This document shows, in pieces, positions 1 to 10,571 of a stretch of DNA of 64,000 nucleotides (its first letter is position 1; the number at the start of each line of letters is the position of its first letter). This DNA is from Aquilaria yunnanensis (taxonomy: Eukaryota; Streptophyta; Magnoliopsida; Malvales; Thymelaeaceae), in the NCBI GenBank assembly GCA_039654915.1, contig JBDJPA010000011.1, positions 992,001-1,056,000 on the forward strand, written 5' to 3'. The position numbers and the translations under genes are program-made. Under the pieces are notes generated by a model that was not told the DNA's origin, did not search any database, and saw only the letters and a list, made by a program, of their open reading frames with translations.

Positions 1-737
1 TCCACATTGACTGGCAAACCGCATGGCAGGAGCAAGAAGAAGCCAGGACCGGAGGAGCAAGACGAACCCATCCACGGGTTGGAACTTGTTAGGGTTGCAC
101 TAAAGGGAGAAATTCGAAGAAAAATGTTTACAAAAAAAAAAAAAATAAACCAACAGAACTAGGTCATCACTTCCTAGCTTGGTTTTATTGTGTTCGCCTT
201 TTTGGGTACTGATCAATTGTTTTGGGTACTTGGGTTCTTTCATTTTTATTTGAATTTTTGTTTGCGTTGAATTTTTCAACACACACATAGCTTTCTGTCT
301 CATTCTAACGTCACCAACAACAGGTGACGCTCATGAATGGTGGGAGGTGAAGCGGAATGGCAGCGGGTGACTGGGAGTAGTGGTGGCGATGAGATCGGCA
401 TCAAAAGCGGTGGGTTGTAGAATGGCCCACAACACCCTCTTCTCTCAGATCTCCTTAATTCAAGACGGGGGGATTCGATTGGATTGAACAGCTATTGGAG
501 GCGATGTTGGATGGCCGTTGATGCAAGAGGCAGCGGTGTCAGACATTCTGGTGGCCGAATTGGTCATGAGATTGGAGGACGGTTGAGGTGAGTAGTCGTC
601 GCAAAGATGGTTGAGGAAGATGGAAAAAGTTAGGTCTCTAGGCGTAAGGGGACAAAAATCTATATATTACAGTTTACATTTTCCACAGAAATTCCATCAA
701 AGTTAATAATGAAAGTGACAAAAGGACCACAATTAAG
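1..737. other. Intergenic DNA, no gene seen
   Basis: No open frame of credible coding character is visible on either strand. Roughly 300-650 is more G-rich and the remainder is AT-rich with homopolymer runs. A short minus-strand frame at 100-303 has no recognisable motif and low-complexity ends. Confidence 0.5.
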
Positions 738-1321
738 GAGTAAATTGTATAAATGGTCCATAACCCTTAGTTATTATTTCTTTTTACTATCTAACCTATT
801 GAATGTTTTGTTTTAATCTTAAACCTATTAAAATTATTTCATTTTGGTCCCTCATTATATGAAGTTCATTAACTCAAAATAATTATCTAACAGAAATTTT
901 TAAAATTCTAATTTAAATATTCAGTAGTTGAATTTCAATAAATTTAAATATTTTAATTTTTTTATAGTAAATATACAATTTAAATTAATAGTTTTTTCTT
1001 TCTACATAAAATAAGTTCAATTTAAAAAAATAAAAAAAATGTTTTGAATTTTTCATTAGCTATAAAAAATTATTATACAGATTAAATTTATTGTAAGACA
1101 GTTACCGGATAATTTAAATTATGATCTAAAAAATTGTTATCAAACAAATACTTTAAGTTAACAAATTTCATCAAATTGAGACCAAAATAAAACGTTTTCA
1201 ATAGATTTAGGACTAAAAAGAAATGTTTTAATAGGTTTGGAACTAAAACAGAATATTTAATAAGTTAGGGACTAAAATGAAACAATGACTAAATGTTAGG
1301 AACTATTCATAAAATTCACTC
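738..1321. mobile_element. Mutator-like MITE with long inverted repeats
   Basis: The two ends are inverted copies of each other over about 150 bp: the left end starts GAGTAAATTGTATAAATGG and the reverse complement of the right end starts GAGTGAATTTTATGAATAG. The element is flanked by an identical 10-bp direct repeat CACAATTAAG at 728-737 and 1322-1331. Long terminal inverted repeats with a 9-11 bp target duplication are characteristic of Mutator-like elements. There is no coding sequence, so it must be non-autonomous. The centre is very AT-rich. Ends and duplication are read directly; the superfamily is inferred from their lengths. Confidence 0.8.
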
Positions 1322-1331
1322 CACAATTAAG

Positions 1332-1633
1332 ATAAAATTTAACACTTTAAAAATATTAAGAGGATAAAATAAAAATTAGAAATCCATTTAAGATAACATG
1401 AAAAGATTAAGGACTATAAATAAATTTTAATGTATTTTATATAGAGCGGACTACCAAAAGAAAATATAGAGCAGTGCTATAGTATCGTGTTATTTTATTT
1501 TGAAAAAGAATAAAATAAAAGCTAGATTTTAAACTTAAGCGTAATGCATAAAATATGATTGTAAAAGATAGTAGAGCCTATGTTAAATTCGTAGCCATAG
1601 AAAAGGAACCGGACCATCAAGTGCAATTGGAAG
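1332..1633. other. AT-rich intergenic stretch
   Basis: Lies between the Mutator-like MITE and the first hAT copy. Nothing recognisable in either strand. Confidence 0.4.
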
Positions 1634-2052
1634 TAGAGATGGAACATGGGCCGGTTCAACCTGGCCCAAACCAGGATCGGTTTGTAAGTCAAACCCAACC
1701 TGATTCGGTCAAATTTGCCCCACTCTGCCCCGGACAAAACACTAAAATATATGAGCCAAATATGGGCTCTGAAGGAGATAATAGCGCAAAACAGACCGAC
1801 CCATCCCAAAACTGCCCCCGCGACATGACCTACCTTGCCTCGCAAAACTGGCCCAGGACCGGTCCGGTCCTGGAGCACCCCATCGACTCTTTCCTTTAAT
1901 AGACACCTATAAAAAAAAATTTTAAAATCAGTTAATTACACAATAGGGCCTCTAACGATTTTCTGCTTCATTTTAACCCCTAAAATTTCATTTTTACCTC
2001 TCTCAACTAAATTTTAAGGACTTTTTTATCCAAATAATTTTTGGGCCTCCCC

Positions 2053-2060
2053 TATAAATA
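2053..2060 (+). promoter_or_regulatory. TATA box of hAT copy 1
   Basis: TATAAATA about 190 bp before the transposase start. The matching position in hAT copy 2 (23,705-23,712) holds the same octamer within CCCCTATAAATA, so the two copies agree on this site. Confidence 0.6.
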
Positions 2061-2240
2061 CCAATGTCATTTTTACTCTATCCTCACACCATCACTCAAT
2101 CTTTCTTCTTCCTTTACTATATTCTCTCAAGCATTTAAACTTTTTTTTTAATTTCTTCCAAATTTCTTCCTAATATCCTCTTAATATCTTCATAATCTCT
2201 TCTTAATTTTTCATTAATCACTACTATTAGTTCATGACTC

Positions 2241-4380
2241 ATGGCTTCAAGAGGAAAAGGCAAGTCAACAGAGAATTCATCTTCCCGCATCACCAACCTC
2301 CGAGACTTGTTCCATCGCTATTCTCGGCTCGCCAATAAAGGTATCTCAATTGAAGAACTGCACAACAATGATACCAGAATCGATATGATGAATTACAATT
2401 TGGGACTTGATGATCAATTATCGGATAATGAAGTTGAAGAGTTGGATGCGATGGCGGCCGGGAATCCATCAGCACAACCAACGTCGGCAAGTCATGAACC
2501 CACCGTGGAGGAAACCCAATGACAAGGTAAATTTTTTAGACTAACTGCTTAGGTTTGGAAGCATTATGAGCTCATACACGAAAGGGAGTCGAGGTATGGG
2601 AAATGCAAACATTGCGGGAAAAAATTCGTGCATAAAAAGAATTTCAGCACTGAAATACTGAAGTGACATATTAAAAATAAACATCCTACCGTCCTCCCCA
2701 GTGTCGAGACTAGTTCTAGAAGACAAACACAACTTAGGTCTGCAACCGGCACCAGCGGACCAGGTATATTTCATTTTAACCAACAATCTTGTAGGAAAGG
2801 CATGGTAAATTAAATGATGCTTACAGAAAAAAAATTTTCACAAGTTGAATGTGTACACCTAGAATCTTGGATAAAATCACAATTAAATCCTACATTTAAA
2901 AAAGTGTCTAGAAAAACTGCTAGGAAAGAAAGCTTTATATTATTTGAAGCTAGAAAATCAGATTTGCAAGCTTATTTTTTTGCTCTTGATCATTGTGTGA
3001 CATTTACTTCTAATATGTGGACATCACCTATAGGTCAATCATTTTATTGTGTTACTTCTTATTGGATTGATTCTAATTAGATTATGCAAAAATGAATTTT
3101 GTCATTTATGGTCATTGAAATGGATCATACTGGTTATCACATATTCAATTGCATCGTAGAAACTTTATGTGATTATTTTTGTGCTAACAAAGTCCTGCGC
3201 ATTTCATTTAATAATACTTCAAATAATGATGTTACCGCTTGCTTTTTAAGTCAAACATTGAAATCACCTCTTAATGGTGCATTCTTTTACGTTAGATGCT
3301 ATGTCATATTTTGAACCTTTATGTGCACAAAAGGGTTTAGAAGTTCTTCAAAATAAAATTTTGTCTATTAAGAACTCATTAATGTATTTGAAATCAAGAC
3401 ATGCTGTGTTTCATGAATTTAAAAGCTTTTGTTTTGAAAATAAAAAAGAATTTTCTTGGAAATGGTTTAAATTGGATTGCCCAACTCGTTGGAACTTCAC
3501 ATATTTGATGTTGCAATATGCATTCCTATATGCAAATTTGTTGATGCATTTCATGAACTTAAAAATGGGTTGTGAATTTCTTACGACTGAAGTTTGGGAA
3601 AAATGTTCCAAAATCGGTAAATTGCTTAAGTTTTTTGACGAGGTTACTGAATTTTTCTCTGGTATTTACCACCCAGCCATTCATCAAGTTTTTCTTCATT
3701 TTGTAAACATTGCATATGCTTTACATTAGTTTAAAGATGATGAGTTGTTAAAACCGACTGTCGAAACCATGCAGGCTAAGTAGCTTCAGTATTTCAAATA
3801 TTTTTAGTTGCTTCTTTGCTTGACCCATATGTCAAATTAACAGGTACAACAATATTGCTTGAAGGAATTTTTAATACTTATTTACAAATATCTCATATAA
3901 ATGTTTTGCCTATGTTTGCTACTGCTTCCGAGTACTTGCATTCTTTATACAAGTTATATTATGAGTTGTATTCAGATAAGGTAAAATCCGAAGCTCCTCA
4001 AACCAAGCCTCCAAGAAGATCAATCTCATCAAGATTCAACCTGGCCCTCCAAATGCTCAAATGACCCCGACCGACGAGATCGGGATTAGCTAAGGTCGAT
4101 AACTATCTCAACATATCATTTGAGTCAAGCGACATCGATATATTATAGTGGTGGAAATAAAAGAGATCAAGGTTTTCGATCTTTTAGATAATCTAATAAG
4201 AGATTCTTGCCGTTCCAATCTCCACCGTCATTTGAGTCAGCGTTTAGTGTAGGAAAACCGGTGATATCAGAGAAACGATCAAAATTGACACCCAAGGCGA
4301 TAGAAGTATGCGTGTGCAACTGAGATTAGGGCCTTGCAGCACTTCCGCAACATGACTAAAAGAGTTCAGATAACGAGGTA
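2241..4380 (+). pseudogene. hAT transposase remnant (BED finger, RNase H-fold, dimerisation domain)
   Basis: A hAT transposase in several broken frames. The N-terminus (2,241-2,522) begins MASRGKGKS and is acidic and Ser-rich. A BED-type zinc finger follows at about 2,590-2,690 (YGKCKHCGKKF, then a stop where an Arg of the finger would stand, then H-x-x-x-x-H). The core at 2,814-3,729 has the family signatures DHCVTFTSNMWTS, SFNNTSNNDV and DCPTRWNFTYLML, typical of ricesleeper/Daysleeper-like transposases. A segment at 3,816-4,064 matches the DPYVKL...LLEG region. The C-terminal dimerisation signature FESAFSVGKPVIS is near 4,220-4,265. Numerous stops and frameshifts make it non-functional. 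The paralogue at 23,881-33,325 has the same blocks in the same order. Confidence 0.82.
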
Positions 4381-4810
4381 ATATCTAATACCAAGACTTT
4401 AATTTCTTTTTCAATCATACATGTAGTTTGTATTTGATTTGATTATCCTTTTAAGCACAAATCATAGGTTTCTATTTTTCATAATTTTCAGAACGTTTTT
4501 GCCATTTCAAAATGTAATGCTCGTTCCGATTATTTGTAAGTATCGTTTGATTTTTTTACTTAATAAAACTTACACCGGATGTAGTGTTTTTTCTTAAAAA
4601 TTTTTATTACATATACAACTAATTATGTTTCTCCTTTATAAAAAAAAAATTAAAAAAAAACCTCCAAATCCATTTCGCCTCACCAAGGACTTGGCCCGGG
4701 ACAGGCTCGGGACTGCCCCGCCTGGGCTTGGTCTGAGCCCAATCCTCCTTGACCCAAGACCGGCCGGTTTGGGCCGGACCTAGGTCGGGTCAACTCGGCG
4801 CCCATCTTTG

Positions 4811-5719
4811 AGTGTCCAGTTCCACGAGAAGTGACGATGTATGTTGGGTGTTGCTCGCACCCGTCACCAACAGGAAGATAGAATAGAAACAACAGGGTCA
4901 GATCATGTAAATTAGTTCCTTAAACTAGATTTTGGCTAAATGTTAATCACGGATTAACTAGCCATGAACAGTGACTATCCTTCCTATATCCCGATTCTTC
5001 CCGTCGGCTTCGTCATATATATCTCCCATTAAAGCTGCCGGTGACAACAGCCCCTCCGGCCCTTCCAACACACAAGTCAAAGGCTGCCTGCTCACCGTAT
5101 GTAGGGCAGCAGACTCTCGCCATTGCAATCCCGACGGCAAAGATCAGCTTCTCAAGCGTAGCCACCATCAGCAACCATCTGTGCAACACCAAATCACTTA
5201 TTCTCCCAGTGCCTCACCAAGCTGCCCTGAAAAGTGAAAATGGATGGCTCTGATCCTGCTGCTGCTTCTAGTAGTTAATTGATTAGTGCAGTTAGTTTCT
5301 TTCTCAATCAATTGGCAAATTTTGAAATACACATAGGTGTATATACACATACCAAATGGTGTTAGTAAGGGAGAGAGATTCCATTAGTTTTAGTTTAGAA
5401 TGGAAATTTCAGTTTTGTTGGGTTTAAAATTTGATTAGATATTAATTTGGTAAATTCATATATTTAAATTTTTTATTTATTGCAACCAACAAGGAGAGAG
5501 GATCTTTTTGTCTATGTTTAAATTTGGTAAATCTTGACTATTAAAATATGTGAATTGATTGGATAATTATGGTATTTATTTTCTTTTTTCAAAAATTTTA
5601 ATTATGGAACCTTTTAAATTCATTTGTAAAGATAATCTTAAGGAAACAATAAAGATAATATAATAAACATGATAATTATTTAAAATAATTTTATTAATTT
5701 ATTTTTTTGCGTATATTTA
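4811..5719. other. Intergenic DNA, unassigned ORFs
   Basis: Between the hAT copy and the satellite-like region. Overlapping frames at 4,971-5,253 are somewhat GC-richer and Ser/Pro-rich but carry no motif I recognise and no neighbouring exon signals. After 5,280 the sequence becomes AT-rich and featureless. Confidence 0.35.
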
Positions 5720-6680
5720 ATCATGGCCAGAGAGTTGCCCACACAGCTTAATATATTTTACTTCCAATTTATTACATATCCCACATAGTTTAATATATTT
5801 GACTTCTAGTTTAACACATATCCTACACAGGTTAATACAATTCACTTCCAATTAACACGTATCTCACAAAGTTTAATTTATTTCACTTTTAGTTTAATAA
5901 ATTTTCACATCCAGTTGTTGTTAATGGCAATGATGAAGTCGATTATGGTACTGGTGGTGACGATGAGTTTGGATATTTTATTTTATCGGGGCAATGTTAT
6001 TTTCTCGTGTGATAGTTTTGTCACACAAATTAATACACTTGACTTCCAGTTTAATACAATTCACATTCAATTTAATACATATCCCAAAAAGTTTAACACA
6101 TTTCACTTCTGGTTTAATATATATCTTACACAAATTAATACAATTCATTTTTCAGTTTAACATATATCTCACATAGTTTAATACATTTTACTTTTAGTTT
6201 AATGTTTTACTCTGTATATAGCCCATATAGTTTAATACAATTCACTTTCAATTTCACATATATCTCACACAGTTTAATATATTTCACTTCCACTTTAATA
6301 CATTTTTGCTTCCAAATGTTGCTAATGGCAATGACGATGTCGATTTATGATACTAGTGGTGACGATGAGTTTGGTGGTTTTATTTTTTTGTGACAATGTC
6401 ATTTTTCTTGTGTAATAGTTTTGGCACATAGATTAATACATTTGGCTTACAGTTTAATACGTTTCACATAGATACATAACTTACATAGTTCAATATAATT
6501 CACTTCCAGTTTAATACATATCTCTTATAGTTTAATACATTTTATTTTCAGTTTAACACATATTTCACACAAATTAATATAATTCACATTCCAGTTTACA
6601 CACATATCCCATACAGTTTAATATATTTTCACTTTCAGTTTAATACATTTTGCATTCAATTTAATATAGTTCGCATTGAT
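5720..6680. repeat. AT-rich satellite-like array with ~401-bp higher-order period
   Basis: Short units of the type (C)AGTTTAATACATnTCACnTC recur dozens of times at roughly 20-40 bp spacing. A longer, more complex block beginning TAATGGCAATGA is present at 5,922 and again at 6,323; a landmark 40 bp further on (CGATGAGTTTGG) is at 5,961 and 6,363. This gives a higher-order period of about 401-402 bp with two complete copies of the block. Small frames found here are translations of the repeat. Confidence 0.75.
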
Positions 6681-6786
6681 ATTTTTATTTTTACAGACTC
6701 AGAAGTGTACATATAAAGTCTTGAAACATACATATATATTTGTGATTTTTACAAACCCATAAGCATACATATAAGCCTCAGATGCA

Positions 6787-6822
<36 letters not shown>

Positions 6823-7110
6823 TATATATGTTCTTCACAAACCCAAAACATACATATAAGTCGTAGAAAAATACATGTATATTTGCACTCTTTATAAACC
6901 CAGAAAATACATGTAATACTCAGAAGCATACATACATATATATGTGTCATACATATAAAGTTTAAAAGCATAAATATATATTTGTATTTTTACAAACTCA
7001 GAAGCACACATATAAACCTTAGAAGCATACATATATATACATATGCTCTTTACAAACACAGAACATGCATATAAAAACCAGGAGCATACATACATACAAA
7101 TTCATGTTAT
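6681..7110. repeat. Degenerate minisatellite with CATA microsatellite
   Basis: Units resembling AGAAGCATACATATA followed by TTTTTACAAACnCA recur at about 60-70 bp spacing. A pure (CATA)n/(TA)n tract runs through about 6,787-6,830. It abuts the preceding satellite-like array. No coding capacity: apparent ORFs on both strands are Tyr/Cys/Ile-rich translations of the repeat. Confidence 0.7.
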
Positions 7111-8132
7111 TTTTTCATATAAAACACAAATCATGGATGTTTTTTTGTGGATCTCAAAAAATGATGCACACTTTTTGTTTCTTTGCCAGGATCTATGTCG
7201 AAAGCATCGTCATCTGCTATACTTGCTCCCTAAACCTTATTGCTCCTCCTTTGCAATTGTGTTTCGTCCGTCTCAACAACGTCTACTATGTTCGCCCTGG
7301 GTATTCTTCAACCTTCACTTTCCTCTGCACTTGCTGGAAATCCGATTGCATGCTTTTGAGTTGCGATGAACGGGAGTCTACGGTGCTGGAATAGGTTGCA
7401 CCTCCATCTCCCATCGTTTGTCGAATCATGTTCTCTCAGGTGGTGTTCTCCTCATCGTCCTCCATCAACGTTGCCATCCTCCATCTCATCAGTGTCATAG
7501 CAATTTCACAATCATGAGAGATGAAAATTGTGGATCTGGGATTCATGGGTTTAGGAATTCTGAATGATGTGGGAAGGTTTTTGTATGGTAACCGTTCTAA
7601 TTAAATATCTTCTCTTTATTCATTTTCTCAATTTTACATTTGCCAATTTATTTCAAACTCTCTTTAATGGCAGAGTTAGTTAGTAACAGTGTTACTAGGT
7701 GGACTTTGAACATCGGTGGATAGTAGCAAATCTCCAAGCAACTAAGGACTTCACCTGTCCCAACTTCGACGTTCCTTGCGACGTGTTTATTTGACCATAT
7801 AAACTTCTGCATTAAATCATAATTGATCATAGACCATTTCAAACGGAAAACGAGCTTGATAACGGAATAGATATTGTTAAATATATTCTGATATTGCTAA
7901 TTGTTGTGGGCCGGGGATAATTTTAGTGCAGGGTACAAATTGGGCAAAGTCAAGTCAAGAGCACACCAGATAGGAACAGGTACATGTGAGACGTGTCAAC
8001 AACCGGTTCAATAGCTTGGTGAGAGTTTTCAGGACAATAAATGCGTTCGGTGTCCGTCTCTCCATCATCTTCCCGTACTTCTTAAAATATTGTATTTTAA
8101 TATGAAATATTATTGTTAGGCAAGTAAGCTGA
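7111..8132. other. Intergenic DNA, no gene supported
   Basis: Overlapping plus-strand frames at 7,043-7,394 have no recognisable domain and begin inside the minisatellite. The part from 7,180 to 7,560 is less AT-rich and could derive from a gene or transposon, but I cannot identify it. Confidence 0.35.
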
Positions 8133-9283
8133 CACTACTAAGATTTCCTTATGATGGTTTTCTGCCGATGGAAATTTTTTACGGATAGTCAGTGGAAACC
8201 TCAGGTGAAATTTTTCCGGTGAATTTCTCTCCACCCAAAGTTGTCCTTTGGGAATGAAATTTTTTAAATTTAAATTTTTTGAAGGACATTTTTCAATGCT
8301 CATTCATAAAAAATTCTGATAGCTAGCGTTGAAATTTTTTTTGCCACATTTCTACCTGTTGAAAGAAAATATCTTTTCAAAATTGGCCACAAAAATAAAA
8401 TTTTTTGAATTTCAAATTTCTAAAATCTATCTACCAGAAATTGAAAAATTTTCTTACAAAATATCCAGCTAAAAATTTTAATTTTTCCCTCCCCTTTCAC
8501 CAGTATAAAACCATCATCTTAAATCAACATCTCTTTTTTTTTTTCTCTCTTCCATCTTTCTTTTCTTTCTCACAAAATTTTCTCCTTCTCCTATATCCTC
8601 CTCTTTTTATCTTTTCCCTATCATTACTTATTCGTTTTTTTTTCTTCTTATTTATTCCTTATAAATTACCTTCGTGTTTCTCTATTTCTTCTTCTTATTT
8701 CTTCCTTATTATCACCTTTTTCTTTCTCTTCTTCTTCTTCCCTCCTCTTTCTCACCATTTTCTAATTCCTTTTATTCTTTTTCTTTTTCTTCCTTCCTAT
8801 CTTTCTTAACAATTTTATGCCCAGGGATGGTTTAAGTGCAACCTGTATACACCTTGGGACCAAACTACATGTTTCTGACAGATGAATGCTATGTGTGTAA
8901 TTAATTCTATGAAGAAAACATGAGTTAAAAAATGACTGTTTTGAGTGCAAAACTCCTAGCACCTTGCAAACTGGAGACAAAGCTTTGAACCAGACCATTT
9001 AAGGGACTACCGTCTGCAACCCCGAAAGAACATTTTTTTTCCAGGGAAAAAATTTCTGACGGCTATCCATTGGATTTTTTTATAGTCACCATCTGCCAGA
9101 TTTTTTTATAGCCACAATTTGTTCGATTTCCGACAGTCCTCGAATGTCAGATTTTTTGACAATTGCTGTTGGGAGCTTTTTCCGGTGTATTAAAAGCCAA
9201 CAAACGTATTTCCGACGGTTATCTGTTGAAACTAGCATTTTTTATAGCTAATTGTCAAAAATTACCCTTTTTCTAGCAATGTG
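8133..9283. mobile_element. CACTA-like non-autonomous element
   Basis: The left end reads CACTACTAAGATTTCC. The reverse complement of the right end reads CACATTGCTAGAAAAAGGG, close to the CACTACTAGAAAA-type termini of plant CACTA (En/Spm) elements. Both subterminal regions hold repeated CCGAYGG/GACGG motifs (such as TGCCGATGG near 8,164 and GACGGTTATC near 9,217), also typical of the superfamily. The flanking triplets are TGA and AGA, so the 3-bp target duplication is not exact. The interior contains a T-rich tract at 8,520-8,810 and no transposase. Confidence 0.6.
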
Positions 9284-10317
9284 AGAATTAATAATTCTTT
9301 CTATTTAATGAGGATTATAAATTTTATTTGATGGTGGATAACCACTGGCACCAAATAGATGGATGTTAAAAAGAAGAAATCAATGCTATAGACAAAGTAA
9401 ATTGATGCTAAAAAGGAAAAAAAGATTTTATAGTTATGTAAGAATATGATAGGTAATGAAAAGATTGAGAGTTACTGTAAAAATATAGGGTCTAGGGGAG
9501 AGGAATAATGGAATGGGGGTTGAAAGAGTTAATATAGTAGCACTATGATTAAAAGCAAGTAGATTGGTTGGTAAACATAAGTAAACACAAATGGATTAGG
9601 GGAGAAATGTTAGTAATGTTTGAAAGCTCTACAATTTTTCCTTCATCAATTAGTTCCCACATTGTTGATCATCACATAAAGGAGAGTAAAGGAGTTTGAT
9701 CACCTTGGCATAGAAAAGGAATATAAGTTGCAATTAGTCCTAAAGGATCAAGGCTGAAAATGTGTGAGAGTATTGCAAGTCAATGTTTTTGTCGTTTTAA
9801 TCTATTTAAAAAATTTTGTAGGATTTAGAGGAAAAAGGTTTCTACAAAAGTTGTTGATGAAATGCTTTTGTTGGCTCCATTTTGCTGTTTCAATTTCCAA
9901 AATACTTTTTGTAATGACTTAATCGTGTTTGAGTTTGATTAAGTCGCTTCAAGATAAAATATATTTTTGTAGTGACAAATCTATAAAAAGTGATGAAAAA
10001 GGTTGAAGAACATGGTAGAAAAACGATAAAGTAGATGAATTTGTGTTTCCAATTCCAGAAAACGCTACTATTATGCATGCGAAGAAGCGCTAGTTTGGCC
10101 TTAAAAGTGTCAGCAAGTGTATATTATGTAGGAAAGTGTTTGTAATTCGAAACAAGCATTTGGATACTAATAAAAGGCTTTAAAAGGGTTAAAAAAGCAT
10201 GAACAATAAAAAAACATTGAATAATCAAATAATCAGGAGCTGCTAGTATTATTATAAGTTTGGGCTAGACAATAAGGCTGGAGATGAGGCAGCAGAGCCA
10301 AATGAAGGCGGTCTAGG
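9284..10317. other. AT-rich intergenic DNA
   Basis: No ORF, inverted repeat or known motif stands out on either strand before the Copia element A LTR. Confidence 0.4.
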
Positions 10318-10503
10318 TGTGAAGAAACTAATGTTTATCATGATAAGTAGTTAACCGTGTAATTATCTCCTAGTTTTCCTAGTTTATCTTCTAGTTAATT
10401 ATCCTATTGTAACTCATCCTGTACCACTATTTATGCATATACGTGACAGTAAGAAAGCAATAGAAAATAGCCAGTTTCGGCAGCAATCATTCTCTTTTCT
10501 TCA
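10318..10503 (+). repeat. Putative 5' LTR of Copia A
   Basis: The right edge is set by the primer site immediately downstream (TGATATCAGAGCC at 10,504-10,516) and by the terminal CA of TTCTTCA. The left edge, TGTGAAGAAAC, is a guess because no 3' LTR remains for comparison. An AT-rich promoter-like stretch (CTATTTATGCATATA) is at about 10,428. Confidence 0.45.
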
Positions 10504-10571
10504 TGATATCAGAGCCAAACCTGGCTTTCTTAAATTGCGAGTAATAGCGTGGCTTAGGCGTCAACCAAAGG

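Larger units (their letters stand above)
1634..4810 (+). mobile_element. hAT transposon copy 1, decayed
   Basis: A hAT-superfamily element of about 3.2 kb. It starts TAGAGATGGAACATGGGCCGG and ends near 4,810 with the roughly complementary CCCATCTTTG. Both subterminal regions are GC-rich and contain repeated GGCC/CCGG motifs (1,645-1,880 and 4,680-4,800), unlike the AT-rich interior. A promoter-like TATAAATA is at 2,053-2,060 and a broken transposase follows from 2,241. The same architecture is found at 23,369-33,719, which helps fix the ends. No convincing 8-bp target duplication could be matched, so the right end is approximate. Confidence 0.7.

Noticed and set aside
1522..1899. Overlapping ORFs on both strands at the hAT copy 1 left end
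   Set aside because: They lie across the hAT terminus and its GC-rich subterminal repeats; no domain.
8405..8809. 134-residue plus-strand ORF rich in Phe/Leu/Ser
   Set aside because: It translates a TTC/TTT-rich low-complexity tract inside the CACTA-like element; no domain or codon signal.
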